A DNA stretch of 64,000 nucleotides from Bagarius yarrelli. Taxonomy: Eukaryota > Chordata > Actinopteri > Siluriformes > Sisoridae. Shown in pieces: positions 44,874-57,210 of the stretch. Positions within the stretch are counted from its first letter, which is position 1, and the number at the start of each line of letters is the position of its first letter. A program made the translations under genes and the position numbers. Location of the stretch: the NCBI GenBank assembly GCA_005784505.1, contig VCAZ01000015.1, forward strand, positions 3,259,168 to 3,323,167, read 5' to 3'. The notes beneath the pieces are model-generated. The model did no database searches. It saw nothing but the letters and a program-made list of their open reading frames with translations, and was not told the origin of the DNA.

Positions 44874-45036
44874 CCATTTGGTGGGACTCCCTTATCCAGA
44901 GCCACTTACATTTATATCTTTTATACAACTGAGCAATTGGGGATTAGGGGCCTTGCCCAGGGGCCCAGCAGTGGAAATGGAACCCAGATCTTTCAATTAG
45001 CGCCCGACGCCTTAACCACTGTGCTACCACTTTTCC
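44874..45036 (-). repeat. SINE family B, reverse orientation, near complete
   Basis: CATTTGGTGGGACTCCCTTATCCAGAGCCACTTAC, CAACTGAGCAATTGGGGATTAGGGGCC, CCAGGGGCCCAGCAGTGG, GGAACCCAGATC, and CGACGCCTTAACCACTGTGCTACCAC. The segment between the core and the B-box is shortened. Confidence 0.85.
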
Positions 45037-48000
45037 TTGGACAGATTTGGTGCTACTGCTGGTGCAATAAATACAGTATCTCACATGGTTGCATGTATTT
45101 TTCATGTAGCTGGAAAGCCCAGAGACATGGTATCATAAGCATAAGAATAATCATAAATCATGCAATGTATTTGTTTTCTCCTTAAGTTTAGGCGCAGAAT
45201 ATGCCGAATGAGTGTGTAAGCATCGTTCATAAACGTGTTCTTTTCCAAAAAATTAGATCAGAGCCATTACTGCTGCAGGAAAGTGGTCAGGGACAGTTGG
45301 TGGTGTCTATATGAACATCTGTAAATGGCAGGTGATCTGAAAGCTCTCTCACTTAAAGCTAGCCATGCTGGTAAAGAGAGAAAAAAAATGTATCTTTGAT
45401 AAGGAAACAGAACTTGTATTTACACGCCGGCCTCCTGTACAGAAGAAATGTCAGGTTAGAAGCTCTGAAAAGATAAGGAGCAGAGCTACAGGAGTCGTGG
45501 CTAACCAAAAGGATCAGTCCCACTAGTTTAATTTTATCCTCCTTTTTGGCCGCTCGCCGGCATGTGGATGTGGATGTGAAGTGAATGGCTGATGTAGTCC
45601 AGTCCTGAGGCCAGCTGATAAAGCTGTGACGTAACAATAACCTTCACAAAGCTAAAGGGTCTCAGATTGAACAGACACTGCAGATTTCAGACAGCTACGC
45701 CTGATGGTTTCAATAACGCGTCTTGATCCAGCAGACCTTTACACACCCTCCGCCCCTTCCCTCCCGAGACACAATTTTTAAGCTCGTGCCATTCCATGGT
45801 GTCTTCTGATTAGCACATGTCAAAGACAAGGGAGCAGGTTGTCCTGGCCACATGTAATTTTTCTTTCTTTTGGACTGTGGTCAGCGTTTTAAACATGATG
45901 GCCAGCTGGCATGCCTAAGTTGATGGAGCCTGAATTATAAGGCTCGGGAGCTTCTCAGAGCAAGTCCATTTTTCACAGCTGGAGGTCATGGAGGCCATAT
46001 GCGAATGGCCCATTTATTCTCCACTTTGGGTGTGAGTGAATAGTTTATATACTGCCTGGAGGTGCAAGCTGAGTCCCACAGCTTGTGAGTTGATCTTAAA
46101 GGGTATTTACTGTAGATCAGTGCATCAACTACAGAATAGCCTGTTGTCAGAATAAGAAAGTAAATTACTTAAAGACTAAATCTAATTACCAAGTTTTTTC
46201 AGGACTTCTTTATGAGAGTAGAGGCAGACTTTGAAAATATTTGGAGTACTATTAAGCATAATAAAAAAAAAAAGTATTAATTATATTGTTTTTGTTTAAA
46301 ACAAGAGCATAAATAGAGACTTGATTGTGGACTGGACTAGCCCTGCTAAAGCTGTTGCATTCGTTGGCTGGGATGTAAGCCTGAGGCAACACGGCTTTGT
46401 TTGGGGTGACTGAAGAAGAGAAAGAAGGGTACAGTTCTTCATCTGTGCCAAACGTGAGTCTGAAGGAGTGGTAGTGGCATGGGGGTAGCTTTTTTCATGT
46501 GTTAAAAGCGACTAATCCTCTGGCCTTTGTATGAGGCCTTGGGGGTTGGGGCATGATGAGTAGCCTGGGAGGTTTTTTTTTTTTCAGGGGCTTTTGTTGT
46601 CATTTCACTCGAATCTGCGGACATCTGTTGGGAGTGGGTGTGGCCTCCCAGCTGACTGTGTGGGGGTGGCAAAACCATGGCACCAATGAGAAATGGAAAT
46701 CTGTGTAATTGTTTGGTAATGCAAGTATGAAAACATGGCCTCTGGGAGGCTGGTGGGGGCAGAGGGGGGAGGTAGGCCAGCTGATTATCCGTCAAACCTA
46801 GATGGGGTTAAACATTAGACCAAATTTCTGCTTGTTAATGAACGCCATGTTCGCCTAATTAGGAATGACAAAAAGATTCGATAGAAGCAGCAAGTTCGAC
46901 AGCCTCTAACTAGCATGATTGTCACTGTGTGATTAAGCTCTGCTGGAAACCTCTTTCAGTATTGTAGGCCTAGATTTGGAAACAAGGATCTGCGTTTCAG
47001 TGAAAATCACAGCTCCCTTTTTTTCCCAGTAATACAGGTACCGTGGTGCTGCCATCATAGGGAAATGCTTTGTACTTTTAGAATGTATCCTGAACCTAAG
47101 AAAGTGCCGTAAATGGATGCTTTAAGGCAAAACTAGTCTAGTCAAATACTATGTACAGTTATAGCTCTATAATTGTGATAATCACATATTAATAACATTA
47201 AAAGACGTCTGTAACAACCTCTGATCACGCTCCTCTCTCAGACCTCGAACAGAGAGAGTTGATTATGTAACTACGTACTGCCTGTGAAACCTTCACAACG
47301 AGGCAATACTGGTATTGCAAACATCCAAGGTTAAGAGGGTTTTTTTATAAATAGCACAAAATTTATCAGAATTATTATCTGTTTTGATTTCCTTCATGCA
47401 CCGATGTTCAGGTGGGTGTGTGCGAAACCACAGGAATAAAGTGCTTGACTCCTACCTGCGATGTCTGCCAGCTACATGTCCAGACTCAACCACCCCTTTT
47501 TATAATATAGCCTAAGGTCTTGTTTTTATTCCCTATTTTCTTTACTTTAAAGGTACCTCTGAATCTCCTGTGCGGTTTATTGTAATTGCAAAAAAGTGCA
47601 ATGTATCTGAATAAACAAATGACTCCCAGTGTTTGCAGAGATAATCCTGCATAAAATTGATGGCGCCTCAGGAAAAAGTGGCAGCTCTGCAACCTGTAGG
47701 ATTTGCGGTAGCAGAGATTACAGCATAGAGGACGACATACGCACCTTCGAATATCGATTTACTCTAAAAGAGCTGGTTTTGTTTTTCTTCTGCCCGCAGC
47801 ATTTCTTTTTTCTCGTAATTCCTTTGCTCTTTAGTAATGTGGAAAGATGGGAATTGAGGCGTGAAGCAATGTTTTGGCTTTTGTTACAAAAGTGAGGATT
47901 TGTAGGAGATGAGCTGGCCGCTCTTCCTCAATAAATCCTCACTTAAAAATCCTAACTACACCTTTCTGCATTTCCTTTGGGCTTGGGGACAGATCAGTCT

Positions 48001-49580
48001 TTCAGTCTGTCCATGTGTGACAGATACATTTTAAGAAGCCAGCTTCCTGTTGAGATTATGTTGTCATTGACACCGAACACACCATGAATGCCTAAATGTG
48101 AGTCTAATGTGGTTGAAAATCTGTTTAACAAAAGCTGCATATTACAGAGTGAGGGAAACATGCTAAAACGAGTAATCACTTTCATTGGGAAGATAAGACA
48201 TGTATCCCCACTTCAGTCCGGTTTTAAAAAATGTTTTGATGTGGATGATGTGTTTTAACCAATTATAAAACTATTAAAATCTGCTTAATCCAGACTAAAT
48301 TTCTATGTGAATTTGATAGGAAAATTAAGACATCAGCAATCACAGAGGTGTGGACTGCACATCATCGTTGTTTGCTCAGGAGACACTGCCTAAGATGATA
48401 AAACGCAGTCTGAGTGAGACGGCGAGGATGAGACTATTGTTTATGCGGCCTCCTTGGGCGGAGCAAGGTTTTCTCAAAAACTAACAAAATTTAAAAAGAA
48501 GACGCTATTCATCTGGCACAGAAACAAGGAATGAATGCTAATGGCAGTCGGTTGGAGGAAAAAGAGGTAGTAACTGTGTGGGGGAGACAGCAAGTAGAAC
48601 AGAACATGGGAATAGGATGATTTACAACAGCACTTCTTTGGCACGCTTATCGGACTCTGTTACCTAAAAAAGATCTTACGGCTCTGGATTGTGTGTGAGT
48701 TGATCAGCGTAGCATTAGCATAAAAATAAAGATAGACCGATTGTGCCCAAGGCCATGTCTGCACATGTGAACGCTTTTGTGCATTTGCGCTTTTCCGATT
48801 TGAGCATTTTCATGCTTCATACCACAGGCTGGTATGAAAATTTACGACTATTAAAAGGAACACACACATACACACAACCACACAAACTCCAGAGCAGTAG
48901 CAAGTACTTTTCTAAGCAAAAGAATCTGATCAGCATACCAAAGATGTGCGACTGTAAATCATCCCCATCCTATGTTTTGTGCTTATCGTGAAACGAAAAT
49001 GTCTCTAAACCAAGAGGAGCTAGATAAAGGACCATTCCTGTGATGGATATTTTTTTTCTTCTTCTTCTTTTTTTGCTGTAAGAGATATCTGACTCTTAAT
49101 GCATTGAGTAGGAGGTGGAAGCAATTGTGAGGCAACTGTTGGATTTATCAGCACTGCTCCAGGAGCTTATGGTCAAACACTAGCTGTGTTCTTGATGTGC
49201 ATATGACTCAGTTAGGAACGTTTAATGTGGAAGTTGTTTAGCCCCAAGTTAGATATTGTGGATTGTGTGGCACTGCACTTTGACTTAAAAACACCCTGCA
49301 CATGCTTCTATTAAAATCAGTTTTCTTTAAGCCTGAAATGTTTAATCCTGCACAGATCAAGACTGTACTTATTTAACAATAGACACTAAAATTACTACTT
49401 GAATACATTATCGCATTGTAATCTTAATCATTGACAGTCTACAATAATTGCTTTTTGCATTCTCATTTAGATGTCCATCATTTTCTGCCATTCAAATGTA
49501 AGCCAAATATTTTTTTGATGAGGGATGTGGGGATCTGATAATGTTTATTTCTGCAAGCATTGAGACCTTGAATAGGTAAA
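45037..49580. other. Large repeat-poor stretch inside the putative intron
   Basis: Four and a half kilobases without a recognised repeat. Less AT-rich motif-dense blocks at 45700-46030 and 47620-47890. The reverse frame at 46502-46795 is a translation of G-rich sequence with no domain. The local absence of SINEs is compatible with regulatory constraint but proves nothing. Confidence 0.35.
45720..46030. promoter_or_regulatory. Candidate conserved non-coding element
   Basis: Repeat-free block with evenly mixed motifs: GATTAGCACATGTCAAAG, AGGTTGTCCTGGCCACATG, GCCAGCTGGCATGCC, CTGAATTATAAGG and CCATATGCGAATGGCCC. It contains E-box-like CAGCTG and homeodomain-like TAAT cores and no open frame. 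Assigned by texture only. Confidence 0.25.
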
Positions 49581-49618
49581 CATTGGGCAAAATGCAGTGC
49601 ATTGGGCAAAATGCAGTG
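49581..49618. repeat. 19-bp perfect tandem duplication
   Basis: CATTGGGCAAAATGCAGTG occurs twice head to tail at the tail side of the adjacent reverse-orientation SINE, probably a slippage duplication. Confidence 0.93.
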
Positions 49619-49881
49619 GTACACTCTGGACAGGACACCAATCCATCACAGGGCCACATACAGACAAACAACCACACACTTACACTCGCTCCTATGGGCA
49701 ATTTTGACTCATCAGTCAACCCAAAAAACACGTTTTTGTACTGGGTGAGGAATCCGGAGCACCCAGACTAAACCCACACAAGCACAGGGAGAACATTCAA
49801 ACTCCACTGCTAGGGGAAACGAACCTGGGACCTTCTAACTGTGAGGCAACAGCGCTAACCACTAAGCCACCACTCTGCCCG
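49619..49881 (-). repeat. SINE family A, long copy, reverse orientation
   Basis: GTACACTCTGGACAGGACACCAATCC, ATCACAGGGCCACATACAGAC, CAATTTTGACTCATCAG-TCAACCC, GGAGCACCCAGACTAAACCC, ACAGGGAGAACATTCAAACTCC and the reversed head GTGAGGCAACAGCGCTAACCACTAAGCCACC. It is the longest copy of this family in the window and shows the body missing from 7307-7543. Confidence 0.85.
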
Positions 49882-50740
49882 GATCCCCATGTATGTTCAT
49901 TCCAAAATTCAAGAAAAAAATAAGGCAAATGCAAGGAAAATCTGTAGGAAATGCTTACATTGTAGATCCTGAATTATTTAGAATACTCGTACACCTTAAA
50001 GTCCTACAGGCATGTTCCACATTCTCTTTTCTTGGCAAAAGCCTTGTTCTCAGGAACATGACACCATTCTTCACATTGTTGGTTCTGCGTTCATGAGCAG
50101 TGATTTTTAATCATTAATGCTGACTATCAGCGAGGACTACTTGGTTGAGTGCGCCATGCACTTCAGGGATTCAGCTTTCGTAGGAGGTTTCACAAAGCCC
50201 TAATGATGACAGAGATTTTCTCAGACAAGCATTTCAAAAACGTTTTCACAATGCAGCAAGATCAAATCTATAAGCTTCACACACTCGGCTGAAATAAGCA
50301 GTTAGTCTGTGCTTTGTTTTTTTTTTGTTTTTTTTAAGGGGATGGTGCTGTCATGATATTGCTTTCTCTGCCATGCCAGATTGCTCGACTGAGTGAAACT
50401 TGCACAAACAGACATGCACAAACACGTGTGAACTCACATAACAATAAAAGTGACTAAGTGAAGATATAAGGCAGGCACACAGACACACCCACATGCACAG
50501 AGAAGCTGGATGATTTTGCTTGCTTCAGAAGCCGAATTAAGCACGGGCTTACGTGTGGAGTGGTGTGTAAGGAGAGAAAGGAGGCGGAGCACCGCACTGA
50601 TGCTGGAGTCAATCAGATCAGAGTTTCTCGTTTCTTTATGGGTGAACAGCTCGCCTTGTTTTCTACACGTTTCTTGAGAGGTCTGTGCGATTTCCCTGGA
50701 AGGGTGGAACTGCGTTTACAGTTTTGGTGTACGTGTGTGA
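49882..50740. other. Spacer, nothing firm
   Basis: No repeat family. 50480-50740 is less AT-rich with a 61-codon frame lacking any domain. Confidence 0.4.
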
Positions 50741-50926
50741 GCTAGAGTTGGTCAATAATGGAAAAATATGACATTGTGATGTTTCGTTTTTCTGCAATAA
50801 AATATGTGTTTTTTTCTGGAGATTCAGATACAGAAATTGATTAATCAAATGTAAAATCACACTGTTTAGTCTTCACCAAGTAGATGCACACATTGCGATG
50901 TTGATGTTACATATTGTGCAGCCCTA
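50741..50926. mobile_element. Short hAT-type MITE, TAG...CAGCCCTA
   Basis: The left end TAGAGTTGGTCAATAATGG and the right end CATATTGTGCAGCCCTA-like sequence (right end in reverse: TAGGGCTGCACAATATG) are imperfect inverted repeats of the TAGGGCTG hAT type, with ATATGACATTGTGATG inside. GTGTGTGA flanks the left side, and the right flank is a (GT)n that could contain the same 8-mer, so the duplication is ambiguous. Confidence 0.5.
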
Positions 50927-52556
50927 GTGTGTGTGAAACATGGATTGGTGTGATGAGGATGCCTTTCTTGTTTGCCTTCGAATCAAAAAACTACTGCTGG
51001 TTACTTATACCGAGTTTACACCCGACAGTTTTTGGCCCGACTTGCGTTATTGCCTTATCACTTCTTGCGTGCATTTGGTTGTAATATTTTGAGTATTTGA
51101 TGATTTTTTCTATTGTAAAGTCATGCAGTGTGTAACTCTTTGTCGCCGATCCAGCCAGCAGTGTAATCACAGCAGCAACTGAATTTCACCCCAGATAGTC
51201 ATGCAGTGTAAAAACAATAGTAATCCAACTACTTCAAAAACTGTGCAGTGTGAACTTGGCATTAATATATGTAATCTTATTTGCTGGTGTGTTAGTTATT
51301 AGTAGTGCTCTAATATGTAATCTTAGCTGCAGTTTAAATCAAAAGTTTTATCCTGAATGAGTCCTTAGCTCACACATGCGCACTGCAGCAGGAGACCCAT
51401 AAAGATATTCTTCCTGTTATCACTTTTCCATCAGCGCCCAGTCCCCCTCTCTCCTCTTAATTATAAAGCTTCTAAAAGCAGCGTCAGGCTCGCCGTGCTA
51501 AATAAATCCCAACACCAGGAGAGCCTTCGGTCGAGTGGCTCAAACGATGCTTAATGCTGAAGTGTTTTGGGACCTGTGCGGTTGTGCTTTATCATGAATA
51601 CACACACCCATACACACGCAGTCAAGTATTACTTACATTGTGGGGATATTTCTACAGCATTATGTAGAACAGAACAGCCTCGTGTCTACTCTAAACCTTA
51701 AATAATAACTTTTTGTGCCTATAGCATTAAAACTGACATGAGGGCCCCACAAGGACACACACACATGTACAAACAAACTGCGTGACAATGAGCTCACTTC
51801 ATCTGCGTTTGTGTTGTTATTAGCATAAGTGATTGCATGCACTTGACCCAATTGCAGGCAGTGCATGTGTGCTCGTGAAATGTTGATTTCACGAATGAAA
51901 ATGTTGTTTTTTAATTAATCATTTCTAACAATAATGAATTGATCATTGTTGTATTGATTTATTTCTCTCTCAGTCTCATGTTAAATTACTGTGTGTGTAC
52001 GTGTGTGCACTAAGAGACTTTAATGACCGTTCACCACAAATGCTTTTAGACCACAAAACTTTTGACGACAGTGTCACAAAGAAAGAAGTGTGTTTAGGAG
52101 TGCAAAGACTTCCTGTTTCGGATCAGTGCACCCGACTCACTGTTTATCAGCACTCTGAATAGGCTGTGAGCGGTTTGAAAAGTCTGGAGTTTCTGTATGT
52201 GTGCGATAAGAAGCAGTAGGCATGGCCTGTGTCAGTTCCATTGGAGGAGGCGTGGCATGTGCATCTGTCAGTCTCGGTAAAGGAGGCGCGGCTCCTTTTT
52301 CTGCCAATTCCACTGATTGAGCTATGGCCTTTGTGAGCATGTGCCCTTCAGTCTAATCCAGGAGACATGGCCTCTGAGGCTGACAGTCTTCACACATGCT
52401 TTAATTAAATACTAACATACCGGCTGCAAGTTCAAATCCATCCACTGTTGCTTTTATTTCAAGACAGAAATTTCTAGACTATTAGTCTTCTGGTCCTTAT
52501 CTAATATATGAATTAGCTGTAAATTGCTATCTTCAAGCTAATTTCTACATTTTACC
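50927..52556. other. Single-copy stretch with a candidate conserved block
   Basis: 51380-51590 is repeat-free and motif-dense (CCATAAAGATATTCTTCC, TTAATTATAAAGCTTC, GTGCTAAATAAATCCC). The reverse frame at 52137-52340 has no domain. The rest is ordinary. Confidence 0.35.
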
Positions 52557-52700
52557 AGTGGTGGAAAAAGTACTGAAAATATGTATTTTAGTAACAGTAT
52601 TGCTACTTACTTAGTATTGTTATTTACTTGAGTACAAGTACAGAAGTACTGAAAAATATTATGACTCAAGTAGGCTTAAATAGAATTGTTTTTGCTGTTA
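52557..52700 (+). mobile_element. DNA-transposon MITE fragment, CAGTGGTGGAAAAAGTAC end
   Basis: CAGTGGTGGAAAAAGTAC followed by AAATATGTATTTTAGTAACAG, TACTTGAGTACAAGTACAGAAGTAC. This left end is shared by a very abundant fish MITE family. The matching right end is not found. A separate AGTTGAGAAACACTGG at 52880-52896 resembles another hAT/Charlie-type terminus but does not pair with it. Confidence 0.6.
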
Positions 52701-53741
52701 TATTTGTGGTAAAACTATAGGATAAATTCCCTCATGAAAGTGTTCTTCTGGCTGCTAGTGTTTGTTCATGGTATGAAGCTGCAACAGAATAAAGGTTTGA
52801 TATCTAATTTTTGGCCTTATTCGAATCAAAACCACCATAAGCGATTAAACGCCGCCAGATTTCCCCATGTTGTTAACCAGTTGAGAAACACTGGTCTAGA
52901 CAATATTATCACCCAGCCATTAGTAGGATACTTCACTCTTACACCAAGTTAACATTCAGAGCAAATCTCCATTTCAATTACCAAGGTTACTGTATAAAAT
53001 GTTTGAGCAAGAATGATGTTCTGCCAGATTCCGACTTAACGTATTTTGTCACAAGCTTTTTTATGCCCTCGTCATTTTTTTCTCACAGTAGTAATACACA
53101 TTGGCGTAATTTCCACTGGGGACCAATTTTTCAAATCCTGTTTGTATCCCCCCACTTTCACATTTGCTTAGAACTTTTAACCACATGCAGTCATCACACT
53201 GAAGGGCCGGGCAAGACACAGAGTCTGCCTGTGTGCCTCTGCGTCCAGTAACGCAGGTAATGAGCATGTATCGCGGTGGAGGCACAGAAGCAGCGACAGA
53301 TGACTAGTTTAATGTCATCATGGATGAAAAGAAAGAAAGCAGATGTGAGATGATTGATTCAGTAAATTAGCTCAGGACAAATAATCATATTTTCTGTCAG
53401 ACAAAATCTGTCCACACCTGTTGATGTTAGCATAACATAAACATTTACTGTTGCTAGGTAACTTCAGACTGTTAGCTAAATATGTAATGTAGATTAGATC
53501 CTTCTGTGTAACATAAAAACAAGTTCACTTTAAGCTTGTGCATTTCCTGTTGGCAAAATATGACAAGCAGACTCTGGATGCTGGTTTAATGTTAGACTCA
53601 ATATGATCAAAACTCAGAGGACAGATGAGGTGAAGCTGCTTCGAAAAAGAGAGGGTGAAATTACAGCACATCGTTACAGCACAACTGGGTTACGTGCTGG
53701 ATAAGGGGCTAGGTGGTGGGTGTGGTTTTATATTATTTAAA
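52701..53741. other. Spacer, nothing firm
   Basis: No repeat family or coding signal beyond the Charlie-like terminus noted above. The 53003-53251 frame has no domain. Confidence 0.4.
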
Positions 53742-53985
53742 AGTAAAGGTCATTATTTGTCACTTACACTCTACAGCTCAGTAAAATTCGTTTCTTCACA
53801 TATGCTATCTTAGAAAGCTGGGGTCAGAGCAGAGGGTCAGCAATGATGCAGCACGCCTGGGGCAGAATAGGTTAAGGGTCTTCCTCAAGGACCCAACAGT
53901 GGCCATCTGGCAGCGGTAGGGCTTGAACTCAGGTCTTCCAAGCATCAACTCATCACCTTCACCATTTGAGCCACCGCTGACCTAA
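53742..53985 (-). repeat. SINE family C, near full length, reverse orientation
   Basis: Tail GGTCATTATTTGTCACTTACACT, CAGTAAAATTCG, core GCTGGGGTCAGAGCAGAGGGTCAGCAATGATGCAGC, AAGGGTCTTCCTCAAGGACCCAACAGTGG, reversed B-box GGGCTTGAACTCAGG and head CACCATTTGAGCCACCGCTG. Confidence 0.85.
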
Positions 53986-54109
53986 ATTTACCCACTCACT
54001 TGTGTATTGACAGAGAAACAAAGAGTCGGGCCCTGATATCTTTTGTGTACCGTTTCCATATAATTTTACCTTTTTGTTCATTTTTATTTGTGTCATGCTT
54101 TCATATTAG

Positions 54110-54164
54110 AGGACCGATAAGGTAAAGAGGCTTCAAGACAGAAAGTGTGAGACAGGGAGCAAAG
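54110..54164 (+). other. Candidate internal exon (55 bp)
   Basis: The acceptor is CTTTTTGTTCATTTTTATTTGTGTCATGC-type tract ending CATATTAG| and the donor is CAAAG|GTAAGAAAAC. The body is purine-rich (AGGCTTCAAGACAGAAAG, GAGACAGGGAGCAAAG). One frame is open and two contain stops. An earlier weaker donor (ATAAG|GTAAAG) lies at 54121. With the CpG-rich exon at 42 kb this could be a second 5' UTR exon; splice-like sites alone do not prove it. Confidence 0.4.
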
Positions 54165-55138
54165 GTAAGAAAACATTTTCACCATTTTGTGCCCCTCTTC
54201 CAGTTCTTAAACCGAAGTTACACCCTTAGTAATGCCTAACTGCTTAATACACTTCAATTAAGTCTAAAATTATAAGAAGGAAAATCACAGTGTTGACGTG
54301 AAAAAAGACTCTCAGCATAAAACGAAGTGCCGCTGCAAATATATGTAATTAGTCCGCTCTAAATACTCATCTTACTCTTACAGTGTATAATTTTATTTAA
54401 CCTCGAATGGACGTACACAGAACATTCAAACCAAACAAGATTCTGTCAAGAGTAAAGACAATGATGTGTCTTAAGTTAAAAGAAGAATTGCCTAAAGGCT
54501 GAGTGAAAGGAGTCACTCAACATCCTTCTTACTGTGACCTGTTTGTTCTTTATTCCCATCCGCAAGCCATGTCTTCCACCGCCACATCCAAATCAAGCTT
54601 TCGATGTTAGCTCTCATCCTGAGACTTGTGATAAGAGTTCCCTCATTGGAAGCACGGCGCTGGGTTCCCCATTTCCTGGAAATCGTTACAGACAAGAAAC
54701 CAGCATGGCCACATCCTTTTGACGTCCTGCTGTCAGTAGAAATGGTTTTGCAGTGGACAGTTTTGGGCAGCAACACGATTGGAATTGACTCAGGGTGAAA
54801 AAACACACATCTTAGTGCACAGCGTTGAGTGCATCCGCTGAGTAAATACAGCATTGAGTCTGGACTAGTGTCAACACTCAAAATTTCACATTGGTTGAAT
54901 CCCTATTGCAGTCTCCTCAATGTTATTGAATCATTTACGTTACAGTAGATCACACTTAAGAGCATTTTTCCACCCAGCAAAAAAAAGGGATGTGTTCTAA
55001 CAGGCAAAAACAGAACGTGAAGCTGTTTTAATTAAATATTTAAACATTTTATTCATAACAATAAATGTAAAATTACAACTTTTAAATGTAAATTTAATTC
55101 CTCTAGGCAAATGCAAATAATATAAACACGTTAGCCCC
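54165..55138. other. Spacer, nothing firm
   Basis: No repeat family. 54510-54860 is less AT-rich with overlapping frames on both strands but no domain. Confidence 0.4.
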
Positions 55139-55957
55139 GTTTACATGCACACTTTTTTTTTTTTTTTTGTCAGTGCGACTGAGATCATTCCAAATTAAAT
55201 ATTCTGGTTGACTCACTGTTCTGTACTGGTGTTCACGTGTGTTGATGGTTTATTTTGTGACCTGTGCATGGCTCATGTTTGTAGTCATTTCCCCTGTTTT
55301 TAATCATGTACAGATTTGCTGTGTGGCTTAGTATATAAAGGCATTGTGTTGCTCTTAAGCATGTGAGTGTGTGAGTATGCATTGTTGCTGAAATCTTGTA
55401 GCAGTGATTCACTGTGGGCCACCGAGTTCCTGCCCCTCCCTCCTCTGAGCAGCAAAAGCCTCTAAATGAAAGTCTGTAATAAGGAATGGTGACAGTTGTG
55501 CTATGTAAACTTTGCAACCTAGAAATTCCGTAATGATCGGGCCTGTACAGAAGGACGTACGCCGGTAACAGAGATAAGTTGGGATTGATCGGGTTGTGAA
55601 CAGGTTTATACGAACCCCTTACAACTGTACAGTGTAATTTTTATTTCGACTGAGGTGTATTGATGAAGCATTTTCATTCGAATTGGACTAAAATTGTCCA
55701 GAAAAATGGGGCTTATGTATTCTTGTGTAGCCAGACCTTCAGACTGATGGCGGAACCTTGTCTGATTTAAATGGCTGAGGTTTTCCCCTGAGAGGACGTA
55801 TGACTGACATGTAACGCAACCAATGATGTTTCGTTTTAAGTGCCACAAGCAAAACTGTTAAACATCTTTTAAACAGTCCATACCGTGAACCTCCCTTACT
55901 TTTAAGAATCCAGAATTTAATCCATCTTGATTAATGCTAATCGCCACCGATGTAAAC
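55139..55957. mobile_element. Possible DNA-transposon MITE with GTTTACAT ends
   Basis: GTTTACATGCAC at the left is mirrored by GATGTAAAC at the right. Close to the left end TTCCAAATTAAATATTCTGG and close to the right end CAGAATTTAATCC-TTGATTAATGC resemble the ATTCNGATTA-rich interiors of fish MITEs with this terminus. The long middle is not clearly related, so the two ends may not belong together. Confidence 0.35.
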
Positions 55958-56946
55958 ACATTTTAAATCCTGTACAATTCAACCAGTCAGACCTTGAAAC
56001 TCCTGAAGTTTTCACCTAAGTGTGCCGTATGCAGCAGACGATCAGCCAGCGGTCAGTGGGTTTGACGTCTGAGTCTCAGAGTTAGGCTTATAAGACATGC
56101 TAATATATTTAATTTTTTATTTAATTGTGTCTGGTGGTAAGATACTAGCTAACTACCCAGAAGAGCCATAAGAATATTCGTTAAACAGAAGACGTTACTA
56201 TATTCTACCATACCATATCAAACCATCTTTACCATAACATCTACATTCTTTTATTTCTGGAAAAACAAACACAAAGAAAGAGGTGTTCCATTATGCAAAC
56301 TTCAGAATTGTTTTTCTGTTGTTATGAGACTGAAACCAGGCTCAGACTCTCCTCCACCTTCCCGCAGCAGCCACTCAGCATAACCTTAATACTCTTGCTT
56401 TAAACAATTAGGCACGTTATAGACACTTCTGCTGCCCCGGTCAAATGTTTTTGGTAACCCGGGGCTGTAAATAAAAGCGGGTTAAAGAGAGTTAAAATTA
56501 TTTATCCATTTTTATCCTTGGATAGCGGTTTTGTTCTGGCACACGCTAACTACAGACTCGCTGTGTGTTTGCCCACAGCCGTTTAGCATAGTTGCGCCTT
56601 TGGTGTTTTTTTCCTCTTTTTTTCAAGGTGAACTATCGATTTCCCTAAGCCCTGCCTGTCTGCGGCTCTTTGTTTTGCCTTTAAATTCCACCGGCGTGGA
56701 CTTTCTTGGCTGGCATTCAAGACGGAAAATAGTAACACAAGAGAAATTTGATTAGCGCTCAAGTGCTGCTCATTTAAAAGCACATGAAAGCCCTTCCCCC
56801 TCCTCATGTGGATCCAAAAGCTAGAAAAACAGCTTGATTGAGTTTAAGTGACTTATCCGACACATTCAGAGAGAGAATATGGTATGATTTATGACAAACA
56901 AATGTTTTTTCTGCTTTTGGAGTTTGCAGTTCTGACATCCTTCTGC

Positions 56947-56993
<47 letters not shown>

Positions 56994-57210
56994 CTCTCCT
57001 TGAGGAGTGAATTTCTTGCTCATTCTTCTCATGTGGCTCCTCTGTTTTAGAACAGACAAAAAAGTGAAAACTGGCAGTCGGCACTGGCAGTTCCTAATAG
57101 CAGCTCTGTTTGTAATTGTTTTTTGGTCATTTATTTCATTTGAACAGAGAGTCTATAAATAGCTTATAACAGTAAGTTTGTGCCGTTTTTTTCTTTCTTT
57201 ATTATTTCAG
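55958..57210. other. Spacer with (TC)n and a candidate conserved block
   Basis: 56320-56480 is repeat-free with GGTAACCCGGGGC and TAAATAAAAGCGGG. The minus-strand frame at 56866-57084 translates the (TC)n array and is not a gene. The last 25 bp form the acceptor of the next candidate exon. Confidence 0.35.
56951..56990. repeat. (TC)20 microsatellite
   Basis: Uninterrupted TC run followed by a TTTTCTCTCC tail. Confidence 0.96.

Noticed and set aside
44799..45185. 128-codon + strand frame
   Set aside because: Crosses a reverse-orientation family B SINE; no domain.
52557..52896. One hAT element from CAGTGGTGG to GAAACACTG
   Set aside because: The two ends belong to different terminal types and no 8-bp duplication matches; treated as separate fragments.
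56866..57084. Arg/Glu-repeat protein on the minus strand
   Set aside because: Translation of the (TC)n array at 56951-56990.
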